A stretch of 64,000 bases of DNA from Metopolophium dirhodum. Its lineage: Eukaryota > Arthropoda > Insecta > Hemiptera > Aphididae. The translations under genes were made by a program, and so were the position numbers. Positions 35,101 to 47,134 of the stretch are shown one piece after another; position 1 is the stretch's first letter; every line of letters starts with the position of its first letter. Below the pieces are notes generated by a model, which was given only the letters and a program-made list of their open reading frames with translations, was not told where the DNA came from and made no database searches. The stretch lies in assembly GCF_019925205.1 (NCBI RefSeq), contig NC_083566.1, positions 10,664,001 through 10,728,000 of the forward strand, in the 5' to 3' direction.

Positions 35101-38100
35101 TCTAGGTGCACCACCAAGTGCATTTATTTATACCCTGTGACATAATTGAGGTGGTTTTTCAAATCGAGGAATGGTTTTGTTTTAAATTGTCAGAGCAAGT
35201 GACCTGACACGGTGCAAAGAATAAGTAAATCTCGGATATTTAACCAAAACCATATAAATGAAAAACCTTAAATGGCTATAACATTGAAACTAATGATCTG
35301 CACCACCTTTTTCAGTGTTGAAAAATACATAAGAAGAACAAAAAAAATTAGGGAACTAGGGTAAAGTAGAAAAGTTTAAAATATTATGTTGAGCTAACAT
35401 CTCGACCCATAGAAATAAAATAAGGAATATTTACTTTGGGTAATTTTACTACACGTTATTACTAAGTATCATCTTGTACACATAGGCTTGCGCAGACTTT
35501 GTCCGCAGGGGGGGCCCCCTTAAAAATGTCCGAATCAAAGATTCTTGTACTAATGACTACCGTAAAAAGGGATGACTTCGGACATGTGGGGTGAATTCGG
35601 ATAACACCATATTTTTTTAGTTATCTTATAATTTTAGAATACACGTTTAATAAAAGTTGAAAACTGATACTCTACGTTAATATCTATTATAACCTCCACA
35701 GAAAATAATATTTATTGATGACATAATGGTGTCATAGTACATGTTATGGAGGTAAATACAAAATATTATATTTTTGTATTTTTAAATAACATAACTACAT
35801 TGTAGCACAATAGCAAATAGAAATATTTGATTGCGGTTTTCGGTTACCTATACCTGTTAACTTGTCTATGTTAATTGGTAATTGCATTGATTTTATAATA
35901 TACTATAAAATCAATGGTATTTGGTATCTATATGTGCAAATTGTAAAGTAACTTAATCTCACATTGTAGTGTTAAACCGTCTTAATGATTATCAAACGTC
36001 TATGCTTGTACTAGAATAAATGATTAAAGTATGGGGGATGGAGTGCCCAAGCAAACTACGGCGTCGGTTCAGACGCGTGCCATTCCAGTTAGAATCTCGA
36101 CCACGCGCGGCTCCTCTCTCTAGGCAGGCAACTGTCTAGAGAGTGAGGCCGCCATCCCTGAACCGGACATGGCAGAAACCTACGGGTGCCCAATTGAAAT
36201 TCTGCGAAACCTACAAAACACACGTGTTTCAACCAACTGTTCCCCTCACTACAAACAACAAAAACAGCAAATGGCTGTAGTCCCCTAACTTAAGCTCAAT
36301 AATAATAAAAAAAAAAAATTAAAAGATTACCTGAAAGTTTAATACACCAAAAAAGTTCATTCTAATGTAAGGGTTTCTTCGTGACCAAATATATACTAAC
36401 ATTATTGTTAGTGCTTGTCCTAAAAATAATAGGTTGATAAAAAATGCCCAAATCTAATAGTAAAATAATATTAGTTAAGTCAAATTAAAAACCAATTAAA
36501 ACTATAACTATACAATGTTTATCTTATTTGGTTAGAGTTAGATTTATTATTAATTTCATAGACTTGAATGAATTTGGCTTTAATAACATTTAAATTATAA
36601 GAAAAAAATGTTAAATGATTATCGCAAGATATTAGTAGAATATTTTGGTTCTATCTTAAAATATTTGAGAAACACAAACAACAATTTTATTCATCAACTT
36701 TTAAACTTTCATGAATTGTGATTTGTTGATTAAATATATTCTATATGATGAATAATTATTTGTAATGAATAAAAAAACTAAAAATGTTTATTTCTAAAGT
36801 TTTTATTGAAGTTTTTGCGTCATGAAACATTTATTTTTTATCTAATAAATAAAAATTAATATTTTTTTTCTTTGTTCGCTATAAACTAAAAAACTACTGG
36901 ACTGTTATAAACATGGGATTTTTGCAAAATAGTCTATGCTTTACGGAGAAGGATTAAAACTATTGAAATCTTCGATCTGACAAGTAGAAATAGTACATCG
37001 AAAGTGTGTAACAAATAAAAATCCGAACATTTAATTACCACCAAATGTAGAAAATTACACCATATACAGAAAATTGAAAACCAATATGTGTACAAGTGTA
37101 CAACTTTAACATGCAAATCATCTGTGGAACGTTGCAAAACAATTGTTGGATATTGAAAGAGGAAAATGGCAATTGATGAATTCAATCAATGCATTGCTGT
37201 ATAAATGTATATAAAATTATAACAACCATAGTCGAATTGACTCAAAATGTTTTTTCCAAATATTGTACAGAACTAAAAAAATGAACTAAACCATTTTAAA
37301 AGGAAAATTTAAAGAAAAGATTTATTTCAGACAGAAATGACATTCAAATTCTAATGTTTGCAGTTTTCATTATGACTTGCCTGGTTTTACATTTTGATTA
37401 CAAGTGTGTAGAATAAGGTTGGAAAATCCATACCTTCCACATGCTTAACTGTATGTGGCCTGCTCTCGGGCTGGAAAACCATATGATTTATATGATTTAC
37501 ATATATTTATACTCAAGATGGAAAATAAAAATAATATTATGTATCCAAAAGGCATTTCAATAAACAGAATTAAATTAAATGATAAATATTTAAAAAAAAT
37601 GAACAGAAAAACAAGAAAATTATTAGTTCCCTTAAAAATTAAATTTTGAATGAAGGCGTAGCAGCAGGGTTAGCTAATAAAAATAATTCAATAATGTAAA
37701 AAAATTAATGATGTATCTGTTATTATCTAATTTAAATGGTACTCGTGTAGTATAATGTGTTACCTACCTCTACTTTGTTGGTGTAGTATGCTACCTACCT
37801 ACCTACCGAAAAAGTTTACAGGTGTTTAACATTTTTACATACTAATAAATAACAATTTATTTAACTAAAATGTACTTTATGCCTATTGATGATCAACATT
37901 GTTAGGTATTTTAATATGTTATATATTGTTATGCTATGTTTAATTTATCCCAGAAAACTTCAAATATATTGACAATTGTCTTGTTGTGTTTAAATTATTG
38001 GTTAGCGTTTTATCTTATTATCTGTTGCTTAACACAGCAAGACGGAGGGACACAACACAAAATAAAATAATTTAATATCTAAAAGTAAGTTATCACGGGG

Positions 38101-39295
38101 CTTGGTGGATATTTACCTGTAATTTACCAGATAGTAACCAGTATAATTATTGATATTTAGCTATTATAGTATTGTATGACCAAGGACCATTATAATATGT
38201 TGTTTATCTTAATAACTCAAGCCACAGATGCTTACCCAGTAAAGTAAATAAAGTAAGTAAATAAAAATATAACACAAAAGAGTAGGTATATCATATTTTC
38301 CTGTAGGTAGCATACTGCACGCGTACAGCTTTTTGGTATGTAGAATTTTACTCAGTTAGCACACACTGGAGGGTTCAAGGGTAGCAGCTGCTACCCCTGA
38401 TTTTTTTGTTAAGTGGGTGGGTGGATCCCCTGGCCCCAAAATATTTACATCATAAAATTAAATTCTACTACCTATAAAAATAAACTATTAAATAATTATA
38501 GGCTATAGTCATTAGACTATTAGGCAATATAGAGGTAATTGATTCATTATGCTACCACTATTTATTTTTCAGTGTGCGCCACTGATTTTACGATAGGTAG
38601 CATACTACATGAGTACCATTTAAACTATATTATTTGATATCAAACTTTCAATTATGTTCGTTTAATCCATATATATAGGTATTCTGAAATATTATAATAG
38701 TAAGCATTGTCATCTAGTACTGAACATTTAAATTTTTAAATATTCTACCCAAGACTTATATAATATAAAAACTATTGAAAAGGATACAATCATTAATGTG
38801 GCACCAAACAAAAACATCATAACAAAATCAGCTGTTCGTGAACGAAATGATCCTTCCTCGAGCATACGACAATAACGATATGTGAATATCATGTTGAATA
38901 GAAAATTGAAACCAATATTTCCGAAAAATAGAAAAGTTGTGATCAATCTCCATACCTAGAATAAATAAAATTTGAATATTAAATGTTAGCTATATTTGAT
39001 AATACTCATTGATACAATGCACTTGACGTACTTGAAATTGTTTTAGTATCAGCAATGGATTGAAGTACAACTGAAACGGGGAGACAACATCCAACTGCTA
39101 TAAATTAAATCATAGATACGCATAAAGTTAGGGTTTTCAAATGCGTTCAATATCATATTGTTACCGGTCGAAGATTAAGACTGAACACAACACTAAACTT
39201 ACAACAGCAAGGGTGGTGATTACACAGGCTGTCGTGTACGCTCTGGTGACCGGTGGCATTTGCATGTATTCATGTCTGAGCGTATGGTACGCCAT
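32178..39295 (-). CDS. Der-2: Derlin-2, ER-associated degradation factor, complete
   Basis: Six exons on the minus strand: 39295-39203, 39097-39032, 38955-38788, 36453-36331, 33000-32837, 32301-32178 (TGA). All are GT-AG and in phase, giving 245 residues against about 239 for human Derlin-2. Derlins are rhomboid-like pseudoproteases of the ER membrane that help retrotranslocate misfolded proteins in the HRD1/p97 ERAD pathway. Diagnostic stretches: MAYHTLRHEYMQMPPVTRAY at the start, the WR motif VWRLITTFLFFG, GFNFLFNMIFTYRYCRMLEE, FVMMFLFGATLMI with the GxxxA-type helix, SRRNPYIRMNFFGVLNFQ, and GIAVGHCYYYLEDVLP. The C-terminus has the family element RPGGFNWGGNAPE, a weakened version of the p97-binding SHP box. 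Introns 3 and 4 are long and full of mobile elements. Confidence 0.95.
32470..32666. mobile_element. GC-rich MITE, about 197 bp, mariner-like ends
   Basis: Left end TTCAGAATAAGATTGAAC and inverted right end TTCAGAATAAAATTGAAC (one mismatch), flanked by TA on each side. The interior is GC-rich compared with the intron. It lies in the last Derlin-2 intron (32302-32836). Confidence 0.8.
33437..34152. mobile_element. Non-autonomous hAT-type element, 716 bp, perfect 8-bp TSD
   Basis: Left end CAGTGCTTGTAACTTCATGC; inverted right end CAGGGCTCGTAAGTTCATGC. The flanking gtaataaa is identical on both sides (33429-33436 and 34153-34160). Many ATGCA motifs lie near both ends (33450-33560 and 34110-34140) and may be subterminal transposase-binding repeats. 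It is inserted in Derlin-2 intron 4. Confidence 0.92.
34743..35338. mobile_element. Foldback element with about 95-bp inverted ends, about 596 bp
   Basis: The left flank TTCTTCTTATGTGTTTTTCA and inverted right flank TTCTTCTTATGTATTTTTCA continue into AAAAAGGTGGTGCA and the shared TGTTATAGCCAT block. The interior holds a diverged direct duplication at about 35037-35100 and 35150-35215 (GTGGTTTTTCA...GTGACC). No coding capacity. It lies in Derlin-2 intron 4. Confidence 0.75.
36032..36318 (+). mobile_element. SINE-like retroposon with tRNA-like head and A-rich tail
   Basis: The GC-rich head has a B-box-like AGTTAGAATCTCGACC (about 36087-36103), which resembles a tRNA T-arm. The body shares GGTGCCCAATTGAAATTCTG, ACGTGTTTC, AACTGTTCCC and CTTAAG...CAATAA with an inverted copy at 60403-60605. 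It ends in (AAT)n and a poly(A) run. The imperfect flanks ATTAAAG and ATTAAAAG may be the target duplication. It lies in Derlin-2 intron 4, just downstream of exon 4 in gene orientation. Confidence 0.7.
37731..38624. mobile_element. Large inverted-repeat element, about 894 bp, interrupted by a nested insertion
   Basis: The left end TTTAAATGGTACTCGTGTAG and inverted right end TTTAAATGGTACTCATGTAG continue as GTAT..TACCTACC-like sequence for about 38 bp. An extra copy of the terminal motif (GTAGGTAGCATACTGCACGC) lies at about 38306, so the structure may be compound. The hAT-type element at 38353-38584 is nested near the right end. It lies in Derlin-2 intron 3 (36454-38787). Confidence 0.65.
38353..38584. 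mobile_element. hAT-type MITE, 232 bp, 7/8 TSD, nested
   Basis: Left end CAGTTAGCACACACTGGA; inverted right end CAGTGGCGCACACTGAAA. The flanks are attttact (38345-38352) and attttacg (38585-38592). It sits inside the larger inverted-repeat element. Confidence 0.7.
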
Positions 39296-41766
39296 GGCAG
39301 ACCGAAGAAAAATCGTATTCCCGTGAGTTCGTTCAATTTATACACAAAACGAAAACAGTGGTCCAGTGCGTCGGCGAGATTGGTAAGCGCAGTATCGTTA
39401 GCAGCATTAAAACGATATCAAGACGACAGTAGAATGCTCCTCAAGAATAATTTTCACGATACTAACGTGATATTCTCTGGCAAAACGAATGCAAATCAAC
39501 CACATACACACATATTTTTACTTAAAAAAATCGTGTTTACATACTACCTACGTACGTACCTATATTAAAATATTATATTATTATTGTCATGATAACGTGT
39601 TTTGGTTGCTGATAAAAAAATGTTTATTGACAACCGTGGTATTGACGTCGAGCCTACAAAATGCAATAGATCCGGTGGCAAGTATTACCACATTATTACA
39701 GTTGCGGATCATACCATAGCCTCATAGACCTATTAAGAAATGGACTGCGCATTGAGAGAGAAAACCAGTTTGATCGTTGAGTAAGAAAGATAGACTACAA
39801 CTTACCCCGAATATGGAAGAAAAAGTATCAATCACTAATTTCTCCAAGGGAATCTAATCGTGACAAATTTTGAATTTTTTACCATTTTCAAATATTTGTA
39901 TAAAATAGACTTAATGATTTTTTTTTTTTTTAGTTATTCATTGTTTCCACAACTTTTATGGGTACCTACTAGTTCTCCCGGAGTGATAAAGCACTAATAA
40001 ATAGTTAAAATATAGGTGTAGTATAGTCATTGTTATTTTATATTTGATACTGCCCAACCCCGATTAATAAGAATACATATAATAATACACAATATATATA
40101 TATATATATACATTCTATATACATAGAATACACAGAGCCACTATTACACTCCATAACAAATAAGATTACTTTCGGTTTGCATCGGAGTAGATCGTCTCTC
40201 CACAAACTAACCCATGCTGAGGGAGTCATATAATTTGGAACAGAGTATAGTAATAAACTATGATTTATCGTTAAATTCAAATTATACACATCTTAATGAA
40301 TCAATAACCTACTCAATCATGACAACTAAGTATATACTATATATACTATATATATATAGCGGAGCGACTTCCATGTTTTGAATTATGAGTTAACAAGAGT
40401 TAAACAAATAAATTGGGAGGAGAATGCGACCGGTTGTAAGCAGATGCATATTTAGAATCAAAAAATATTATATATAGCTAATAAATAGTACAGTATAAGT
40501 TGGAGCATGAGGAATAATATGCAGATATGCTTCTTAAATCCAAAAAATTACTCTCAATAATAAGTTTATTATCGAATGATTAATCAGAGGTCTTACAGAG
40601 ATAGATGATTAATGTTTAAAAATGCATACAAATAAATTAACTTGGCTTAAACAGTTGAACTAATGAAAACAATGGGAAGGGTAACGTGGGTGCCTGCAGG
40701 CAAACGCATTAAAAGAAGCAAACAAAACACAAATTTAACTACAAACCAAGGACTATTGTTTGTATTAAAATAAACAAAAAAATATGGGGCTATGGAGTGA
40801 AGGCATATTATGATATAGTGGGGAGACGTTGTCTCATTGTCTCCTATGATGCTACGCCACTACATATTATAAATTATAATTAAGTAAAATTATTGAGTTC
40901 ACAACTCGCGTTTTATTGTCATTTGTCGTACAAACCAAATTTTACGAAATTTACTATAACAGTTTTATCTACTATGAAAAAACTGGAAAGTATATCAAAA
41001 TTATATTAATACCAGTGTCATAAACACAAAAAAACACTTTAAGCTAAATAAAAAAAATATCTTTAACGATAGAAATTGACGTATTAATCAAGACACGTAA
41101 AACATATGCCACAGTTCAGACTTAGGCTCTATGATGTCACACTCATATTTTCAAACGCCTGTATTTCATTATATATTTAGTGTTAAAGTGTGAGACCCAC
41201 ACAATATTCTTTAGATAATAGCATACTTTAAATCTAAGCAACTTTATTTTTAGTGTTGGATGCCCTTTAAGGCAGTCATACAGATGAATTGTCATTTCTA
41301 GCTTCTCTTTTGTCATAACAGTGGAATGACAGTGAATATTTAAACATAATTTAAGTATGGTTTAATATATTAAAATATAAATATAACAATATAGATAAAT
41401 ACTAAATATAAACTTTTGATTTTGTTATAACATCATAAATAATTTTAAATACAAAAATTAATATTTACTGAAATGTAAAGATAAATAAATTATACTTTAA
41501 ATTAACATGATATAAATTGTAAATGATAAATGCATTGTGATATAATAGATTATTAGTGATATTAGGTGCCAAGTTTACAATAAAATACTAGTCCAAATGT
41601 CTATATAATATCTTGATATAAATTCTACTTAGTCGTACTTAAATTGTAATACAAATATACCCTGTATGTGTAATTTATTATTAATAAATAATTAAAAGGA
41701 ACTTAGTAAAAGTTTTAAATTTAAATATATATTTATATATTTTAAGTTCATTATCATTGATTATAT
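39296..41766. other. Region between the Derlin-2 start and the Git 3' end
   Basis: It holds the Derlin-2 5' flank, a (TA)n microsatellite at about 40092-40111, TATA-rich palindromic sequence at about 40332-40358, a hAT-like terminus near 40846-40856 (GCTACGCCACTA) and the Git 3' UTR (minus-strand AATAAA at 41674-41679). No gene was supported; open frames at 39260-39719 look like chance. Confidence 0.45.
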
Positions 41767-44700
41767 TCAAAACCTTGTCAAAAGCTGTTTAGTAGCTTTT
41801 GCAATATTGAACGAGCAATCCCGCACTCTTTCAACACCAGCTTCCAAACATGCACATTCAAGTTGAAGTTGAGTAGTATTTGTATTCAATGACCATAATG
41901 CCGATTTTAAAACATCATCATTAATACTCTAAATAAAAATTTAATTTTATACAATATGGTTAATAATTAAAATAATTAGAATTTTGTAGGAATTTTTTTT
42001 CCTTTTAGTTAATATTTTAACACAAAGTATGGTAGCTTTAAAATAGGATGAGTACCTACATGAAATTATTACAAATATTCAATTTTAATGTGACCAACCT
42101 TACCATTATTTAAAAATTAAATTGTTCATTGTTCAATCTATAATCAGTGATTTAAATGATAATTATGAAGTAAATATGATTTGCTTACATGTGGAAATAT
42201 GGCAGTAAGTTCAACTACAGCAGTTCTAATTTTTTCAGTGCCAGGAACAAATGCTTTACAAGCTTCTGATGACCTTATGTTAGTCCATAGTTCTTGTATA
42301 CCCTTAGTTACTTGAGCGGTATGACGAACAACATCTTCATATAATGGTAAATTACTTGTCTAATAGGTGAAATATTAAGAAATATAAGTTTAGCTAGTAC
42401 TTAATTGGTTATACAAAGATTTTGTTTCAAACATTTTTTTAAAATTAAGTATCGATATAACATTGGAGTATTTTAGTAATTATAAGGGTTGTGATTTTTA
42501 ATTCTATAGCATTTGCATATTTCTTATGAGATTTATAAAAAATAGCAGAGCAAGCTAAAAATGTGTTTCATTATACAGAGATACTCAAAGACAGCTATGT
42601 TTGCCGATAACGGCGATAACACAGTAATACTGGCAACTGATGAAGACCACTGCGACTGATCAATTTCAACGAATACTTAACAACGTCTCCGATTGGACCA
42701 AGCGTAGGAAAATCAAAATTAACAGCGACAAATTGGTACACGTAAATTATACTTTGTGTAAAAGTGTATACTACCCAGTATGGTTGGATCAGCAGATCAT
42801 CCCATAGAACGATTCTACAAAATACCTAGGAATGCACCTCGATTTAGGATTAAATTGGAAACATCATGTTCGCCAGAAAAAACTGCAAATTAAACTGAAA
42901 TTGAGGAAACATTATTGGCCGATCGGTAGATACTCCAAATTAGATCTCACATGCAAACGTCTTTTGTATGTGGCGATAATTAAACCAATATGGAGCTATG
43001 GAATACAGCTGTGGGGCTGTGCCAGTAAGTCCAATATTGAGATTATCCAATGTTGCCAAAACATTGCTCTCAGTACTATTGTCACAGCATACCGGTACGA
43101 TAGAATTATAGAAATGACATTATCCACCGATATTTGATGATGACCTTCGTCCAGGATGAGATTACCAATTTTGCCCGAAAACACGAGAAAAGACTAGATA
43201 AACACACTAATCCAGCAGCAATTCAACTACTTGATAACTCTCAAGACATTAGGCGTCTCAAACACCAAAGACCATAATATGACTTAGTATAAATTATTAG
43301 ACTAAGGCTTGGACCTCTTCACTGGGAGTGATAACCAAAACATGTATTTTGAATATATTTACTAAATATTTATTCATTAATTTAATAATATTTAATATGT
43401 ATGTACACCTCTTAAATGTATTGTAAAAGATCATTGATCGTTATAATAAAAAAAGCCTTCGGTTAGTTTAAAAAAAATAAAAAATTATACAGATAACTCA
43501 AATTAAAAATTGTATTTTGCTTTTTTGCATTTTAACCTGTTTTTGAATCAAAATTGATCATATTTTAGTAAACGTGTTTTCAGATTTTTGACAATCGAAT
43601 TATTACAATAATTTTGTATTAGGTGTTCGGTTCTAATTTTTGTTATCTGCTGATTTTGTTGGGGTTTTTTTTTTTTGTCGATTATTAATCATCGATTATC
43701 AACGAACGAGTGGTGAATGTGGTGGATTCTGATCAGAATGACTAAATTATTTCAAATCTTAAGTAACTACCTATAATAATTTGTAAGTGATTAAAAAATT
43801 ATTAATATATTTACTTTTTTATCTTAGCATTTGTTTTTATTGCATATTTTAGCGATATTTAAGGTAATATTATAGCGCATATTTATGCAATTTTAAGTGC
43901 TATAAAATCCCAACTCTGGTAATTATGGTTTAATAATATGTATACATACATAACTATCCAAATGTTATGTTACAAAACTAGCATAAGATTGTATTCCTCT
44001 CCAGTTTTGTAATGTTATACCTTTACAATGGTTGAATTAAATAATTTCTTACTTGAATACTTCGAATCATATCACATTTTATTCCTTCCCGAGTTTCATA
44101 CATTGATACAGGTCTAATAGGTTGTTTAACATCGCCACATTCATTTTCATTAATCACCAGTGCTGGTTGTTTTTGTCGTAACATTTCACATTTCAGTTCT
44201 ACATTTTCTTTAGTAATTTCTTCCACCTTATAAACAATTTCATAATAAAATCTTTTATTATTTTGAGTACTAATTAAACTAACTTTTTTTTTCAGTAAAT
44301 CAATTTCAGAAATCAATTTTGAAATTTTGGCCTCAGACTCTGATAATTTTGTTTCGAAGTCCTTACCATTATACAATGGCAAATTAGGTATTGCAAGATT
44401 CATACTTATTTTTTTTGAATCAACAGTTTCTTCAGTCACATCTACTTGAAGACTATTATCTTTACTGTTTAAATTAGTAGGTGGTTTAATATGTACTGCC
44501 ATCTTTAAAATAAATGGTTAACAATATATCTTTATGTAATAATTTAAGATAAATAATACATCAACAAAAATAAAAAAACTACCATTGCAGTAATTTGTTC
44601 AGGCGTTGCATAGTCTTCATCAGAAGCGACATGATCATAAAGTGGTTCATCATCATCATATTTTAATTTTGAAATAACTTTATTCACTAAAATTTAAAGA

Positions 44701-47134
44701 CATTTTAAACTGTAAATGAAACGGTTTTATTTTAAATTAATGTACCTGGTTGAGTCCTTCTGTTTATTTCAATTAAAATTTGTGTAACAAGTTTTTTAAA
44801 TTCTTTTTGTCCATAACAAGCTAATTTTTGACGGCCTTGATTTTTCATTGATGATAAATCAGGATTTACCGGTAAGAATGGTACTGACATAATATGAGCT
44901 TGTGAATTTTTATGTTGCCAAACTACATAAAATCATATCATTTTATTATTAAAATTTAAAATATAGGATATAATTATTTAAATATATTAATTACTTTTTT
45001 CAGTTTCTCTTCTATCAATTTCATCAAATACATCCAACACTAAATCTTCAAACAAGTAATTGGGTAACTACAAAAAAATATTATAGATTAATAAACCAAC
45101 ACTATAATTTAACATTAAATTTACCTGTTGCATCTTCTGTATAGCTTCTTGTTGGTCACTTTCTTGTTTAACACATTCATCATTTGGGTTGAAAGGTATC
45201 ATATATACTTCATTTTTATGTTCTGCTTTACGTCCGAATACATACATTGAAAGAACATCTAATACTTCATACATACTATCATTTAGTCTTTCATTAATAT
45301 CTTTATGACCAGATAGCCTAGAAAATGTCAGGTATGATATTATAAGTAAAAAAAAAGTTCAAATTAATTACTTGGCACATATTGCTGGAGTATTTCCTTT
45401 GCTATCAACTGCACGTGGATCAGCTCCATAAGTAAGTAGCAATTCAGCCTGTAATATTTGACCTGCCTTAGCTGCCACATGTAATGGATAATTTCCTTTT
45501 TCCTAAATTTATTAGCGAAATAAAATATTTTTAAGGTAAATAATAACGTATTTACTTACTGGATGATAATAATTAGAATCAGCTCCTTGAGCTAAAATTC
45601 TTAGGCTTGTTTCTAGATTTGATGTTCTGACACTAGAATGTAATTGTTGATTTAAATCTTCCCTGGTATCACTACTTTTTAGTATAAAAGATTGCTGTCT
45701 ATGTTTAGCACGTATAAAATCTTCTTTTAAAGATCTAAAATTATTTTTAATAAATAATTAGGAATAGAAAAAAATTATAAAATATTTTATTTACAGTGGA
45801 TCCTTAGGAGTAGGTTTTTTCCTGTGATTCTTATTATCACTTAAAGCATGTTCCCAAAGTGTATTAACATTAGCTTGATGTAAAGTTCTAACCATCTAAA
45901 CAAAAATATATTATATAGAATATTTTAACAATTAATACCACAAAATGCATTATATAATATAATATTTTAAGTACTTACATTCAATGTTATTGGACACCAG
46001 TCGGCACTTAAACTTTTAATTTGTGATATGTGTCGCCCAAGACTACGATGAATACTACAACATTCATCACAAATATACAATCCACGATTTACAACTATCC
46101 AATCTGAATCTATACAGAAAATTAAGTGAAAATTTATTTTACAACCCATTTCTGTATTTAATGTAATGTATTCAATGTCAAAATAGATTAATTTTAATAA
46201 TTGAGTATAAGTACATTTCATAAGTATATACTAGATTTAATTTAGGTGTTTTGCTCAGTTTATTGCTAAAATTAAAAGAATTATTTTCATAAATTTGATC
46301 GCATATTATCGCTGATATTTAAGCTTAAAACTGTGTGCATCTTTTAGCAGTGGGATAACACCGATAACACCGTCCCCATATAAATAGCTCAGTACCTCAT
46401 TAAACTTATACTTAATTAACAACTATTTTAATATAAAGTTTTTATTAAATGTTTAAGACAAAACCATTAGGACATTATTATTCAGAAGTAAAGCAAGAAT
46501 TGGGCAGGGTGCACAGGAGGATGAAGTTCCTTTAGGTACCTATTTACTATTTTTTATTATTTTTTTATTCGGAGGACGGCAAAAACTAATAACCAAAATA
46601 ATTTTTATTAAAATGTGTAGTGGATCTAAATTGTTGTCAATAATATACCTAAAGAATTTACATTTTTTAATATCAAAAATATTTATTCATCTTTTCTATG
46701 GCTTAGAATATCTTGCTATTTTTATTATAGTTTGTTCATATTAAATCACGCATTATGTAACAGTTTTTAAATTATTGGATTGAGCTCTTAATAATTCAAA
46801 ATTTTATCTCATTTTAGAAGTTATTTTTACCTAAATTATAATAAGAATTGTATATAACTTTAATAGGCAGATTGACTATTTTTCATCATCATTCATATCC
46901 GATGCCCACCTATGTAAAGGCCTATGTGGTAGCAGTATAAACTATAAACTTAAAACTTATACAGTGGTCATTTGTATAGCGTACAAACAAAAAAAAAACT
47001 AACCTACACTTCCACATGTTGTAGGTACTTATAACATATTATTATTTAAGTAATAAAGACTACTAATATTTTCATAAAATACCTGGAGCACTGCAATCGG
47101 CGCATGCGTCATAGTTTTTATACTTAATAGACAT
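41767..47134 (-). CDS. Git: GIT-type ArfGAP scaffold protein, complete
   Basis: Twelve exons on the minus strand: 47134-47083, 46109-45979, 45895-45795, 45734-45560, 45502-45372, 45317-45125, 45067-44995, 44922-44746, 44686-44583, 44502-44053, 42359-42189, 41928-41767 (TGA). All are in phase, giving 639 residues. GIT proteins stimulate Arf6 GTP hydrolysis and, with PIX, scaffold PAK at focal adhesions and synapses. The ArfGAP zinc finger has CADCSAP then LYICDECCSIHRSLGRHIS, including the catalytic Arg. Three ankyrin repeats follow (SSVRTSNLETSLRILAQGAD; GNYPLHVAAKAGQILQAELL). Next come the Spa2-homology repeats (LPNYLFEDLVLDVFDEIDRR; LPVNPDLSSMKNQGRQKLA), a coiled coil (about residues 400-460) and the C-terminal paxillin-binding helical domain ending IAKATKQLLTRF. 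Exon 1 was chosen for CADCSAP. A possible 57-bp in-frame intron (44227-44283) lies in the coiled-coil exon. Confidence 0.93.
42570..43340 (+). mobile_element. Jockey-type LINE fragment (reverse transcriptase C-terminal part)
   Basis: The open piece 42832-43137 reads HLDLGLNWKHHVRQKK and YVAIIKPIWSYGIQLWGCAS, with FADNGDN-like active-site remains (the FADD motif decayed) upstream at about 42600. Further downstream there are stops plus a C-terminal piece. It is clearly an RT of the jockey clade, inactive, and antisense within Git intron 10 (42360-44052). Confidence 0.85.
46110..47082. other. Git intron 1
   Basis: AT-rich, with no exon or recognisable element. Confidence 0.45.

Noticed and set aside
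38728..38787. Extension of Derlin-2 exon 3 beyond 38788
   Set aside because: The open frame continues, but joining exon 4 at 38788 reproduces the family length and sequence exactly.
39260..39719. Plus-strand frames near the Derlin-2 start
   Set aside because: Partly antisense to Derlin-2 exon 1; no domain or initiation context.
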